A stretch of 6,222 nt of DNA, from assembly GCA_964472545.1 (NCBI GenBank), contig CAYYNP010000438.1, positions 1 to 6,222 on the forward strand, read 5' to 3'. Both the position numbers and the translations under genes were made by a program. Origin of the DNA: CAYYNP01 sp964472545. GTDB lineage: Bacteria; Planctomycetota; Planctomycetia; Pirellulales; Thermoguttaceae. Shown here one piece after another: positions 1-6,100 of the stretch (position 1 is the stretch's first letter; every line of letters begins with the position of its first letter). The notes beneath the pieces are model-generated. The model was not told the origin of the DNA and searched no databases. It saw only the letters and a list, made by a program, of their open reading frames with translations.

Positions 1-670
1 GCCCGCAACTGGTTGCCTTCTGGCGGGTCCAGATCTCCTGCAGATACGGAGTGCTGCCGTGTCGATAGGGATGCCATCGCGAGCGGGGCTCGCCGAATCG
101 GGCGTTGTCCTGCACTTTCTGGCCGTTGAGCCACGCGGTGATCGAACCCTCCTCAGTAATCTGGCCATTGGCATCGCGGCGCGGGGCCCGGTAGCGGATG
201 TCGAAGACCTGCCACTGCCCCGGCTTGCGGGCCGCATTGACCGCCGGCTTGGCAAACCCGTAGATCGCCCCCATGTGGCCCATGTTCGGTTCTTTCTGGC
301 CGAACGAGTTGAAGATCTGCAGTTCGTAGTTGCCGTGAATATAAACGCCGCTGTTGCCGGGCGAGTCTTCCGGCAGCATGAACTCGACGTGGATCTCGGC
401 GTCTCGGACGTGATACTCGGAGACGATGTGATTGGTGTTGCTCTGGCCGTGCGTCGAAACCAGGGCCCCGTCGTCGATCGGCCAATCGATCGGGCCGCCA
501 GCCATGCTCAGGAAACGACTTGTCCCCTTGCCGTCGAAGAGCACCACGGCATCGTCCGGCGGCGGGACGGGTAGGCGGCTTTGGTTCGGGGTGAAGTCGT
601 CGGCCGACGTGGCCGTGGACGTGCTGATCGCCGCAAAGAACACGAAAACAAGTCGCGTTGCTTGTTGCAT
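1..670 (-). CDS. Secreted DUF1080 / 3-keto-disaccharide hydrolase domain protein (3' end cut by window edge)
   Basis: The frame is open from an ATG at 670 to the left edge, giving 223 codons without a stop. Residues 1-23 form a signal peptide (MQQATRLVFVFFAAISTSTA, then TSA before DDF), so the protein should be exported. The rest matches the DUF1080 fold (PF06439, concanavalin-like sandwich, now called 3-keto-disaccharide hydrolase): VVLFDGKG at 42-49, SPGNSGVYIHGNYELQIFNS at 103-122, GQWQVFDIRYRAP at 151-163 and ITAWLNGQKVQDN at 177-189. The end, STPYLQEIWTRQKATSCG, normally precedes the last family strand, so I estimate only about 25-40 residues are missing. Family members are linked to hydrolysis of 3-keto-glycosides made by oxidoreductases; the substrate here is unknown. 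The gene lies 43 bp after the TPR gene on the same strand. Its ribosome site is weak (GGAAA at 678-682, 7 nt before ATG), which leaves the start slightly uncertain. Confidence 0.88.
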   Translation of the reverse strand, partial: MQQATRLVFVFFAAISTSTATSADDFTPNQSRLPVPPPDDAVVLFDGKGTSRFLSMAGGPIDWPIDDGALVSTHGQSNTNHIVSEYHVRDAEIHVEFMLPEDSPGNSGVYIHGNYELQIFNSFGQKEPNMGHMGAIYGFAKPAVNAARKPGQWQVFDIRYRAPRRDANGQITEEGSITAWLNGQKVQDNARFGEPRSRWHPYRHGSTPYLQEIWTRQKATSCG

Positions 671-713
671 AGGTCGATTTCCGTTGGTGTGGATGGCAGT
701 GGGGCTGAATCGG

Positions 714-1136
714 TCACTGTTTGGGGAGCTGTGACACGACGTCCGAAATCAAGTCCAGAAACTCCTCTTCGCCGTCAAATACGTCGGTCCCGCCGTTAAG
801 AAACGCCGTTGTCAATTCGATGCGAGCCTTCTCGCTTTCACCAATCCCGTGAAATACCTGCCCTCGACGCAGCCGAACAAACGGGTTCGCAGCTCCCCCA
901 GGACAAAGAAGGACATCATCCAACGCTGCCTGTGCCTTCTCATAATCTCCAAGGAAGTAGAAACAGTCGGCGAGCGCGCCAATCGCCTGTGTTGATTCTT
1001 CAAACTCGCGTTTCGGCTCAGGGACTAGCTTGAATGCATCTTGGAAGTACCGGCTCGCTCCTTTGTAGTCCTCCCCATCGAAGCAGATCTCGCCGTCAGC
1101 CATTAGGTTCTGGAGATGATGTTGCCATCCTTCCAT
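714..1136 (-). CDS. Small tetratricopeptide-repeat protein, immunity-protein-like
   Basis: This 140-residue protein has no signal peptide or membrane segment and should be cytoplasmic. It consists almost wholly of helical TPR units: about residues 9-41 (GEDYKGASRYFQDAFKLVPE), 48-81 (ALADCFYFLGDYEKAQAAL) and 84-116 (NPFVRLRRGQVFHGIGESEK). It ends in an acidic tail, FDGEEEFLDLI. TPRs bind proteins or peptides; no catalytic residues are visible. The pattern VPEPK, then GDYEKA, CPGG, NPF.RLR.GQ and F.GEEEFL resembles, from memory, a family of 130-150 residue TPR proteins often found beside Rhs-type or other polymorphic toxins and presumed to be immunity proteins. No toxin lies in this window. The start is well fixed by a strong Shine-Dalgarno 6 nt upstream. 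Two sampled 60-base stretches (781-840, 961-1020) each have 33 G+C, against 44 in 1561-1620 of the sulfatase, so the gene may be a recent arrival. It follows the sulfatase by 67 bp on the same strand. Confidence 0.85.
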   Translation of the reverse strand: MEGWQHHLQNLMADGEICFDGEDYKGASRYFQDAFKLVPEPKREFEESTQAIGALADCFYFLGDYEKAQAALDDVLLCPGGAANPFVRLRRGQVFHGIGESEKARIELTTAFLNGGTDVFDGEEEFLDLISDVVSQLPKQ

Positions 1137-1140
1137 TGGG

Positions 1141-1149
1141 CACCTCCTT
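1141..1149 (-). promoter_or_regulatory. Strong Shine-Dalgarno for the TPR gene
   Basis: On the minus strand the sequence reads AAGGAGGTG, near-perfect complementarity to the 16S rRNA tail, 6 nt from AGGAGG to the ATG at 1136. It fixes residue 1 rather than Met12 as the start. It is the strongest ribosome site in the window and suggests efficient, independent translation even if the gene is cotranscribed with the sulfatase. Confidence 0.85.
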
Positions 1150-1203
1150 GGTTGTCGTGCAAAGCGACATGCGTCTCGTCAACCTGAGCACGCCGTGCAT
1201 AGG

Positions 1204-2595
1204 CTACTTCTCCACCGTTCCCGCCGGCCGGGCGTTCTTCGACAACTCCTGCTTGTGATCCTCCCGCAGCTTCGTCAGGCGAGCCAACACGTCGGGATGC
1301 TGTGAGGCCACGTCGTTCGCTTCGGCAATGTCGACCTTCAGATCGAAGAGGCTCTTTCCCTTGAGTTTCCAGTGGCCGGCGCGGACGCCTTCGGTGCGGT
1401 AGAAGTAGGCCTCGTGGGGCGTGGTCGCACCGTCGCGTCCTTCGATTAACTGGACGATGCTTCTGCCGTCGATTTTGCGATCGGACAGTTTGCTGCCGGA
1501 GAGGGCGGCGAACGTGGGCAGCAGGTCGATCGTGCCGGCCAATTCGCTGCATACGCTCTCGGCCGGAATCCGCCCCGGCCACCACATCACCGTCGGCTCG
1601 CGCATGCCGCCCTCGAATCGCGAGAACTTGTATCCCCGCAAGGGAGCGGCCGACCCGCCCACGCGGCGGTTCGTGTTGCCCTTGACCTTGCTGGTGGCGT
1701 TGCCCTTGAGATTCCACGGGCCGTTGTCCGAGGTGTAGACGACCATCGTCCGCTTGTCGATGTCGAGTTCTCGCAGCGTGCCGAGGATCTGGCCGACCGA
1801 CCAGTCGATCTCCTCGAGCGTGTCGCCGTACAGCCCGGCCTCGCTCTTGCCGGCGAAGGCCTCCGAGGCATACAGCGGGATGTGCGGCATGGTGTGTGGC
1901 AGATAGAGGAAGAACGGCTTGTCGCGGTTGGTGCGAATGAAGCCGATCGCCTCTTGCGTGTAACGCTGCGTGAGCGTGGCCTGATCGGCGGGCACCTCGA
2001 TCACTTTGGTGCCGCGCATCAGCGGCGGGCCGCCGCCGTTGCCGTTGCGGAAGCTCTCTTCGGTGATGCCCTCGCGCCAGACGACGTCGTCGGCCAAATC
2101 CATATTCCGATCGATGCCCATGTCGTTGCTGTAGGGGATGCCATAGTAGGAGTCGAAGCCCTGGGAGGTGGGCAGGAACTGCTTGTGGTGGCCGAGGTGC
2201 CATTTTCCGACGCAGGCCGTGGCGTAGCCGTGGGCCTTCAGCATCTCGGCGATCGTGACCTCCTTGGGGTTCAGCCCGCGCGTCGAGCGGGGGAAGAGCA
2301 CCGGCAGGTTGCCCACCCGCTCGGGATAACAGCCGGTCATCAGCGCCGCCCTCGAAGGCGTGCAGACCGACGCGGCCGAATAGAAATCGGTAAACCGCAT
2401 CCCCTCGGCGGCCATGCGGTCGATGTTCGGAGTCTTGATGTTCGGCGAGCCGAAGACGCCGAGGTCTTGGTAGCCCTGGTCGTCGGTGAAGATAAGTACA
2501 AAGTTCGGCAGGTTGGCCGCCGGAGCCGTTGCGGCGGCGGCCGTCATCGCCGCGAAGGCAGCCAGGGCCAAGAGCCCGATTCGTTGCATGGTCAT
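1204..2595 (-). CDS. Secreted Cys-type sulfatase (arylsulfatase-like, S1 family)
   Basis: This 463-residue enzyme hydrolyses sulfate esters, probably on glycans, outside the cytoplasm. A signal peptide covers about residues 1-27 (basic start MTMQR, an alanine-rich core, then APAA before NLPNFVLIFTDD). Calcium-site aspartates are at 38-39. The signature CTPSR is at 78-82, with Cys78 as the residue expected to become formylglycine. GKWHLG is at 130-135 (Lys131, His133), PHTMPHIP at 233-240, SDNG at 289-292 (Asp290, Asn291) and GYKFSRFEGGMREP at 321-334 (Lys323). All active-site groups of the family are present and the length is normal, so it should be active if a formylglycine-generating enzyme, not seen here, is encoded elsewhere. 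The start is the ATG at 2595: AGGAG lies 6 nt upstream and the signal peptide begins there. An earlier in-frame ATG at 2664 adds 23 unsuitable polar residues. Substrate cannot be read from sequence; subfamily was not assigned. Confidence 0.95.
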   Translation of the reverse strand: MTMQRIGLLALAAFAAMTAAAATAPAANLPNFVLIFTDDQGYQDLGVFGSPNIKTPNIDRMAAEGMRFTDFYSAASVCTPSRAALMTGCYPERVGNLPVLFPRSTRGLNPKEVTIAEMLKAHGYATACVGKWHLGHHKQFLPTSQGFDSYYGIPYSNDMGIDRNMDLADDVVWREGITEESFRNGNGGGPPLMRGTKVIEVPADQATLTQRYTQEAIGFIRTNRDKPFFLYLPHTMPHIPLYASEAFAGKSEAGLYGDTLEEIDWSVGQILGTLRELDIDKRTMVVYTSDNGPWNLKGNATSKVKGNTNRRVGGSAAPLRGYKFSRFEGGMREPTVMWWPGRIPAESVCSELAGTIDLLPTFAALSGSKLSDRKIDGRSIVQLIEGRDGATTPHEAYFYRTEGVRAGHWKLKGKSLFDLKVDIAEANDVASQHPDVLARLTKLREDHKQELSKNARPAGTVEK

Positions 2596-2601
2596 TTGTC
2601 G

Positions 2602-2606
2602 CTCCT
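2602..2606 (-). promoter_or_regulatory. Shine-Dalgarno deciding the sulfatase start
   Basis: AGGAG on the minus strand sits 6 nt before the ATG at 2595. It supports that codon over the in-frame ATG at 2664, and agrees with the signal peptide beginning MTMQR. Confidence 0.75.
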
Positions 2607-2703
2607 CGTGTGATTGCGTGTGGGTTCGGGTATACTTGTCGAGAATGCTGTCCAACACAGTCACACTGAATCATAGTGAACCGGATATCGCCTGTCCAGG
2701 ATT

Positions 2704-2707
2704 GAGG
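2704..2707 (+). promoter_or_regulatory. Shine-Dalgarno deciding the start of the propeller gene
   Basis: GAGG, followed by AAATCG, stands 6 nt before the ATG at 2714. It selects this codon over an in-frame ATG at 2486 that lies inside the antisense sulfatase gene. No other ATG occurs between here and the hydrophobic signal segment. Confidence 0.6.
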
Positions 2708-2713
2708 AAATCG

Positions 2714-5700
2714 ATGAGCGAGAGATTCGAGCGACTCGAGCGTACGTCTAGTAGGGACCAATCGGTGCAGTCGTGTGTGCCACTGCTTGGCACAAGCAGT
2801 GTCTTGCGCGAGGGTACAGCCGACACTGCTCGGGCGAGGCCGTGGCACACGCGAGGACTCTTCGTTGTCGCGCTGTTTGCTGCGTTTGGATTTCTGCCCG
2901 CATCGGGTGGCTGGCGGCTGAACGCGGCGGAGCCCCGGGAGAGCCAAACTGGGGCCGAAGCACGAGAGATCCTCGCAGCCACCGGCGTGCAGGGCGGCCT
3001 GGTCGTCCACGTTGGTTGTGGTGACGGCCGGTTGACCGCGGCCCTGCGTGTCGGCGACGGCTACCTCGTCCACGGCCTGGACACCAACGCGGAACGCGTC
3101 GAGCAAGCCCGGCGGCACCTTCAATCCCGCGGTCTCTACGGGGCCGTGTCGATGGATCGTTTCGACGGAAAGCGGCTGCCATACGTCGACAATCTGGTCA
3201 ATCTGGTCGTAGCTGAGGATCTCGGCGAGGTGGAGATGGACGAGATCTTGCGCGTGTTGTCGCCCGGCGGCAGGGCGTACGTGAAATCCGGCGGCCAATG
3301 GCGGGTGACCGTCAAGCCGTGGCCGGCGGCGATCGACCAGTGGACGCACTTCCTGCACGGCCCGGACAACAACGCGGTGGCGCACGATACGGTCGTCGAT
3401 TCGCCGTCTCGGGTGCAATGGGTCGGCGGCCCGAAGTGGGCCCGGCATCACAACCACCTTTCGAGCACCAGTGCGGTCGTTACGTCCACCGGGCGACTGT
3501 TTGCGATCGTCGATGAGGGGCCGATCGCCTCGTTGGTGCAACCGCCCGAGTGGCGGCTGGTCGCCCGAGACGCCTTCAACGGCGTGGTGCTCTGGAAGCG
3601 GCCGATTGGGCCGTGGGAGGGCCATCTGCGGCCGTTTCGCAGCGGGCCGCCCGACATCGCCCGGCGGCTGGTGGCCGTCGGAAATCGCGCCTATGTGACG
3701 CTCGGCTACGGCAAGCCGGTTGTGGCGTTGGACGCTGCTTCGGGCGAACTCGTGAGCAGTTATAGCGAAACGGAAGGGGCCACGGAGATCCTCTACGACG
3801 GCGGCGTGCTGTATGTGGTCGTGGGGACGATCGATCCGCAGTTGTACGCGGCGTCGCGGCGCCGAGGTGCGGCCAGCCCGCCTTCTCGCGAGAAGCTGCT
3901 GCTGGCGGTCGAGGCCGAGTCGGGCAAAGTGCTTTGGGAGAAGTCCGACTCGCAAACCGCGAATCTGCTGCCCACCACACTCTGCGTCGGTGGTGGGCGG
4001 GCCTTCTTCCAAAACGCGGACCACGTCGTCTGTCTCGATGCCAACACGGGCGACGTGCGCTGGCAGGCACCGCGGCCGGTTCGCATGAATCGACGTTCCT
4101 GGTCCACGCCTACGCTTGTGGTGCATCAAGGCGTCGTACTCTCGGCCGACTGTGCCGCGGAAAGGGAAGCGTCGGAGCGGGCGGCCGATGGTCGCCGCAT
4201 CCAGTGGGCCGTCACCTCCGGGCCAAAACGCGGCGAAGCGTCGCTGGGGGAACTGATCGCCTTGTCGGCAGCCGACGGCAAGGAGCTGTGGCGATGCCCC
4301 ACGTCGCAGGGCTATACGGCGCCGGCCGACCTCTTCGTGGCCGCCGGGCTCGTCTGGGGAAGCGCATCGGAGGAGCACAACACGACCGGATTTCACGAAG
4401 GCCGCGACTTGCACACCGGCGAGGTGAAGCGTCGCGTGGAAACCGCCCGGGCGTTCGACGCGGCCCATCACCATCGCTGCTATCGCAACAAGGCGACCGA
4501 CCGGTTTGTGGTGCTGGGGCGTACGGGTGTAGAGTTGATCGATCTGTCCGGCGCCAAGGAAGCCGGCCGGGCGGTGCGGCATTGTTGGGTCCGCGGCGGA
4601 TGCCAATACGGCGTGATGCCGGCCAACGGCCTGCTCTACACGCCGCCGCATTCTTGCGGCTGCTATATCCAAAGCAAGCTAAGCGGCTTCTGGGCCCTCG
4701 CTCCGAAGCGGCAAGACGACGCCACCTTTTCAAACCAGACGACCCCCGCACTAGAACCCGGCCCCGCCTACGACTCGATCACAAATCATGAATCATCGAT
4801 CATAAACCACAAATCCACTTCTCCCGCCTGGCCCACCCACCGTCACGACCCGGCCCGCAGCGGACGTTCCTCGTCGAAGGTGCCCGACGCACTTGCACGT
4901 ATGTGGCACACCGAACTGGCCGGTCGGCTCACGGCTCCGGTGATCGCCGAGGGCAAGCTGCTAGTGGCGGCCGTCGACGCCCATACGGTTCACGCGCTAG
5001 ATGCCGACGGCGGCCAGCAAGTCTGGCACTACACGGCCGGCGGACGCATCGATTCGCCGCCCACCATTCATCGCGGCCTGGCAGTCTTCGGCTGCCGCGA
5101 CGGCTTCGTCTATTGCCTGCGGCTGGCCGACGGCGAATTGGTCTGGCGACGAAGAGCGGCTCCGGCCGACCGCCGAACGGTGGCTTTCGGGCAGATCGAA
5201 TCGGTATGGCCGGTCATCGGCAGCGTTATGGTGGTCGACGACGTGCTCTGGTACACGGCCGGTAGGTCGTCGTTTCTCGACGGCGGTATGATCCTCGGAC
5301 GCCTCGATCCGGCCACCGGCAAGCTCATTGACCGAACCCGGCTCTACAGCCGCGATCCGAATACGGGCGAGCAGCCGGAAGCCATTATGGAAGACGTCGA
5401 GTTGCCCGGGGCACTGCCGGACGTGCTGGTCTGCGACGGGCAACACGTTTTCCTTCGCGACAAGGTGCTGGACCTAAGCGGTGTCGAGCAGCCAAAGACG
5501 CACTTGCCGCACGTCTACTGCTCGGCCGGGCTGCTGGACGACACCTGGTGGCATCGCACCTATTGGCTCTGGGGCGAGCGCACCTGGGGCCGGGCCAGCG
5601 GCTGGGGAGTGATTCCCAACTTCCGCCCCAGCGGCCGTATCCTCACGACGGATCAAGACACCGTCTTTGGCTACGGTCGCAAGTCGGTTCGGGGCAATAG

Positions 5701-6100
5701 CCTTCAGGGCTATCACCTTTTTCGTGCGGACAAGCAGGTCGAGGAGATCGACAAGCAGCTTGCCAACAACAACGCCGCCTTGGCCAAGTATCAGCGGCCC
5801 GCCAAGGTCACCTACCATTGGACCCGCCAGGTGCCGCTGGTCGTCCGAGCGATGGTGTTGACGCCCGAAAGGCTGCTGGCGGCCGGCCCGGTGATGGCGA
5901 TCGACCCGACCGGCGGTCGCGAGCCCGCGTTCGATGCGGACGCGGCGGCCGTGCTCGAGTCGTTCGATACCGAAGACGGCCGCGACGTCTTGCGCCTCGA
6001 ACTCGAGGCTCAGCCGGTCTTCGACGGAATGGCCGTGGCCGGGAAGCGACTGTACATGTCGACCACGGCCGGCACGGTGGTTTGCTACGGGGAGGAGTAG
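2714..6100 (+). CDS. Exported methyltransferase-like / double PQQ-type beta-propeller protein
   Basis: This 1128-residue protein has an unknown reaction. After a polar 47-residue start comes a hydrophobic stretch (GLFVVALFAAFGFLP, 48-62) and LNAAEP (69-74), a likely signal peptide with an unusually long n-region. Residues about 80-200 look like a class I SAM methyltransferase: VGCGDGRL at 100-107, Asp123 at the end of strand 2, RVLSPGGRAYV at 180-190. Two PQQ-type propellers follow (about 230-665 and 705-1128), with blades such as ALDAASGELV, CLDANTGDVRW, ALSAADGKELW and CLRLADGELVWR. A low-complexity linker (666-704) separates them. Cys589, Cys624, Cys630, His646, Cys648 and Cys650, with HHH at 585-587, form a Cys/His cluster near the end of the first propeller. 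Similar fusions are, from memory, common in planctomycetes and often labelled BamB-like; the true role is not known. Start choice rests on GAGG 6 nt upstream. Alternative GTG or TTG starts (2765, 2777, 2804) remain possible. Confidence 0.88.
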   Translation: MSERFERLERTSSRDQSVQSCVPLLGTSSVLREGTADTARARPWHTRGLFVVALFAAFGFLPASGGWRLNAAEPRESQTGAEAREILAATGVQGGLVVHVGCGDGRLTAALRVGDGYLVHGLDTNAERVEQARRHLQSRGLYGAVSMDRFDGKRLPYVDNLVNLVVAEDLGEVEMDEILRVLSPGGRAYVKSGGQWRVTVKPWPAAIDQWTHFLHGPDNNAVAHDTVVDSPSRVQWVGGPKWARHHNHLSSTSAVVTSTGRLFAIVDEGPIASLVQPPEWRLVARDAFNGVVLWKRPIGPWEGHLRPFRSGPPDIARRLVAVGNRAYVTLGYGKPVVALDAASGELVSSYSETEGATEILYDGGVLYVVVGTIDPQLYAASRRRGAASPPSREKLLLAVEAESGKVLWEKSDSQTANLLPTTLCVGGGRAFFQNADHVVCLDANTGDVRWQAPRPVRMNRRSWSTPTLVVHQGVVLSADCAAEREASERAADGRRIQWAVTSGPKRGEASLGELIALSAADGKELWRCPTSQGYTAPADLFVAAGLVWGSASEEHNTTGFHEGRDLHTGEVKRRVETARAFDAAHHHRCYRNKATDRFVVLGRTGVELIDLSGAKEAGRAVRHCWVRGGCQYGVMPANGLLYTPPHSCGCYIQSKLSGFWALAPKRQDDATFSNQTTPALEPGPAYDSITNHESSIINHKSTSPAWPTHRHDPARSGRSSSKVPDALARMWHTELAGRLTAPVIAEGKLLVAAVDAHTVHALDADGGQQVWHYTAGGRIDSPPTIHRGLAVFGCRDGFVYCLRLADGELVWRRRAAPADRRTVAFGQIESVWPVIGSVMVVDDVLWYTAGRSSFLDGGMILGRLDPATGKLIDRTRLYSRDPNTGEQPEAIMEDVELPGALPDVLVCDGQHVFLRDKVLDLSGVEQPKTHLPHVYCSAGLLDDTWWHRTYWLWGERTWGRASGWGVIPNFRPSGRILTTDQDTVFGYGRKSVRGNSLQGYHLFRADKQVEEIDKQLANNNAALAKYQRPAKVTYHWTRQVPLVVRAMVLTPERLLAAGPVMAIDPTGGREPAFDADAAAVLESFDTEDGRDVLRLELEAQPVFDGMAVAGKRLYMSTTAGTVVCYGEE
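2775..2850. repeat. 76-bp nested palindromic element (REP/MITE-like) inside the 5' coding region
   Basis: The ends are a perfect 9-bp inverted repeat: GTGTGCCAC (2775-2783) and GTGGCACAC (2842-2850). Within it, CACTGCTTG (2781-2789) and CAAGCAGTG (2793-2801) form a perfect 9-bp hairpin with loop GCA. On the right, CACTGCTCG (2824-2832) faces CGAGGCCGTG (2835-2844) as an imperfect second hairpin. The whole could fold as a clover shape. It is translated as residues 21-46 of the large protein, ahead of the hydrophobic signal segment. CACTGCT-type palindromes like this recall dispersed repeats in planctomycete genomes, but with one copy here that is unproven. Confidence 0.65.
4778..4812. repeat. 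7-bp tandem repeat (consensus ATCATRA) in the interdomain linker
   Basis: Five consecutive 7-bp units read ATCACAA, ATCATGA, ATCATCG, ATCATAA and ACCACAA; a decayed sixth, ATCCACT, follows. The tract is strikingly AT-rich inside a GC-rich gene. As 7 is not a multiple of 3, units are read in shifting frames, giving residues 689-700 (ITNHESSIINHK), between the two propellers. The frame remains open throughout, so the repeat appears tolerated as linker. Confidence 0.8.

Larger units (their letters stand above)
2596..2713. promoter_or_regulatory. Shared divergent promoter region between sulfatase and propeller gene
   Basis: These 118 bp are the only spacer between two divergent start codons, so promoters for both directions should lie here. 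A TATACT at 2631-2636 could be a -10 box on the plus strand, but no good -35 element lies 16-18 bp before it. On the minus strand TATACC (2629-2634) with TTGGAC (2650-2655) is spaced only 15 bp. Planctomycete promoters are poorly defined, so these boxes are weak guesses. No convincing operator palindrome was found; CACT-7 nt-AGTG within the spacer is too short to call. Confidence 0.35.

Noticed and set aside
59..574. A 171-codon plus-strand open frame opposite the DUF1080 gene.
   Set aside because: The opposite strand encodes clear DUF1080 motifs over the same bases; this product has none.
1153..1198. Small inverted repeats (TGTCG/CGACA at 1153-1169 and GCAC/GTGC at 1188-1198) between the sulfatase and TPR genes, considered as terminators.
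   Set aside because: Stems are only 4-5 bp and no T-run follows on the minus strand, so they do not argue against cotranscription.
2596..2664. N-terminal extension of the sulfatase to an ATG at 2664.
   Set aside because: It would put 23 polar residues before a normal signal peptide, whereas the ATG at 2595 has AGGAG 6 nt upstream.
2486..2713. N-terminal extension of the propeller gene to an in-frame ATG at 2486.
   Set aside because: It would overlap the start of the sulfatase, and its alanine-rich residues are simply the antisense of the sulfatase signal peptide. The ATG at 2714 has a ribosome site at proper spacing.
1103..4672. A 1189-codon open frame on the minus strand, running antisense to most of the propeller gene and in another frame across the sulfatase.
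   Set aside because: Its product is Arg/Pro/His-rich with no recognisable domain, while both overlapped genes have clear family motifs. GC-rich coding DNA commonly leaves long stop-free antisense frames.
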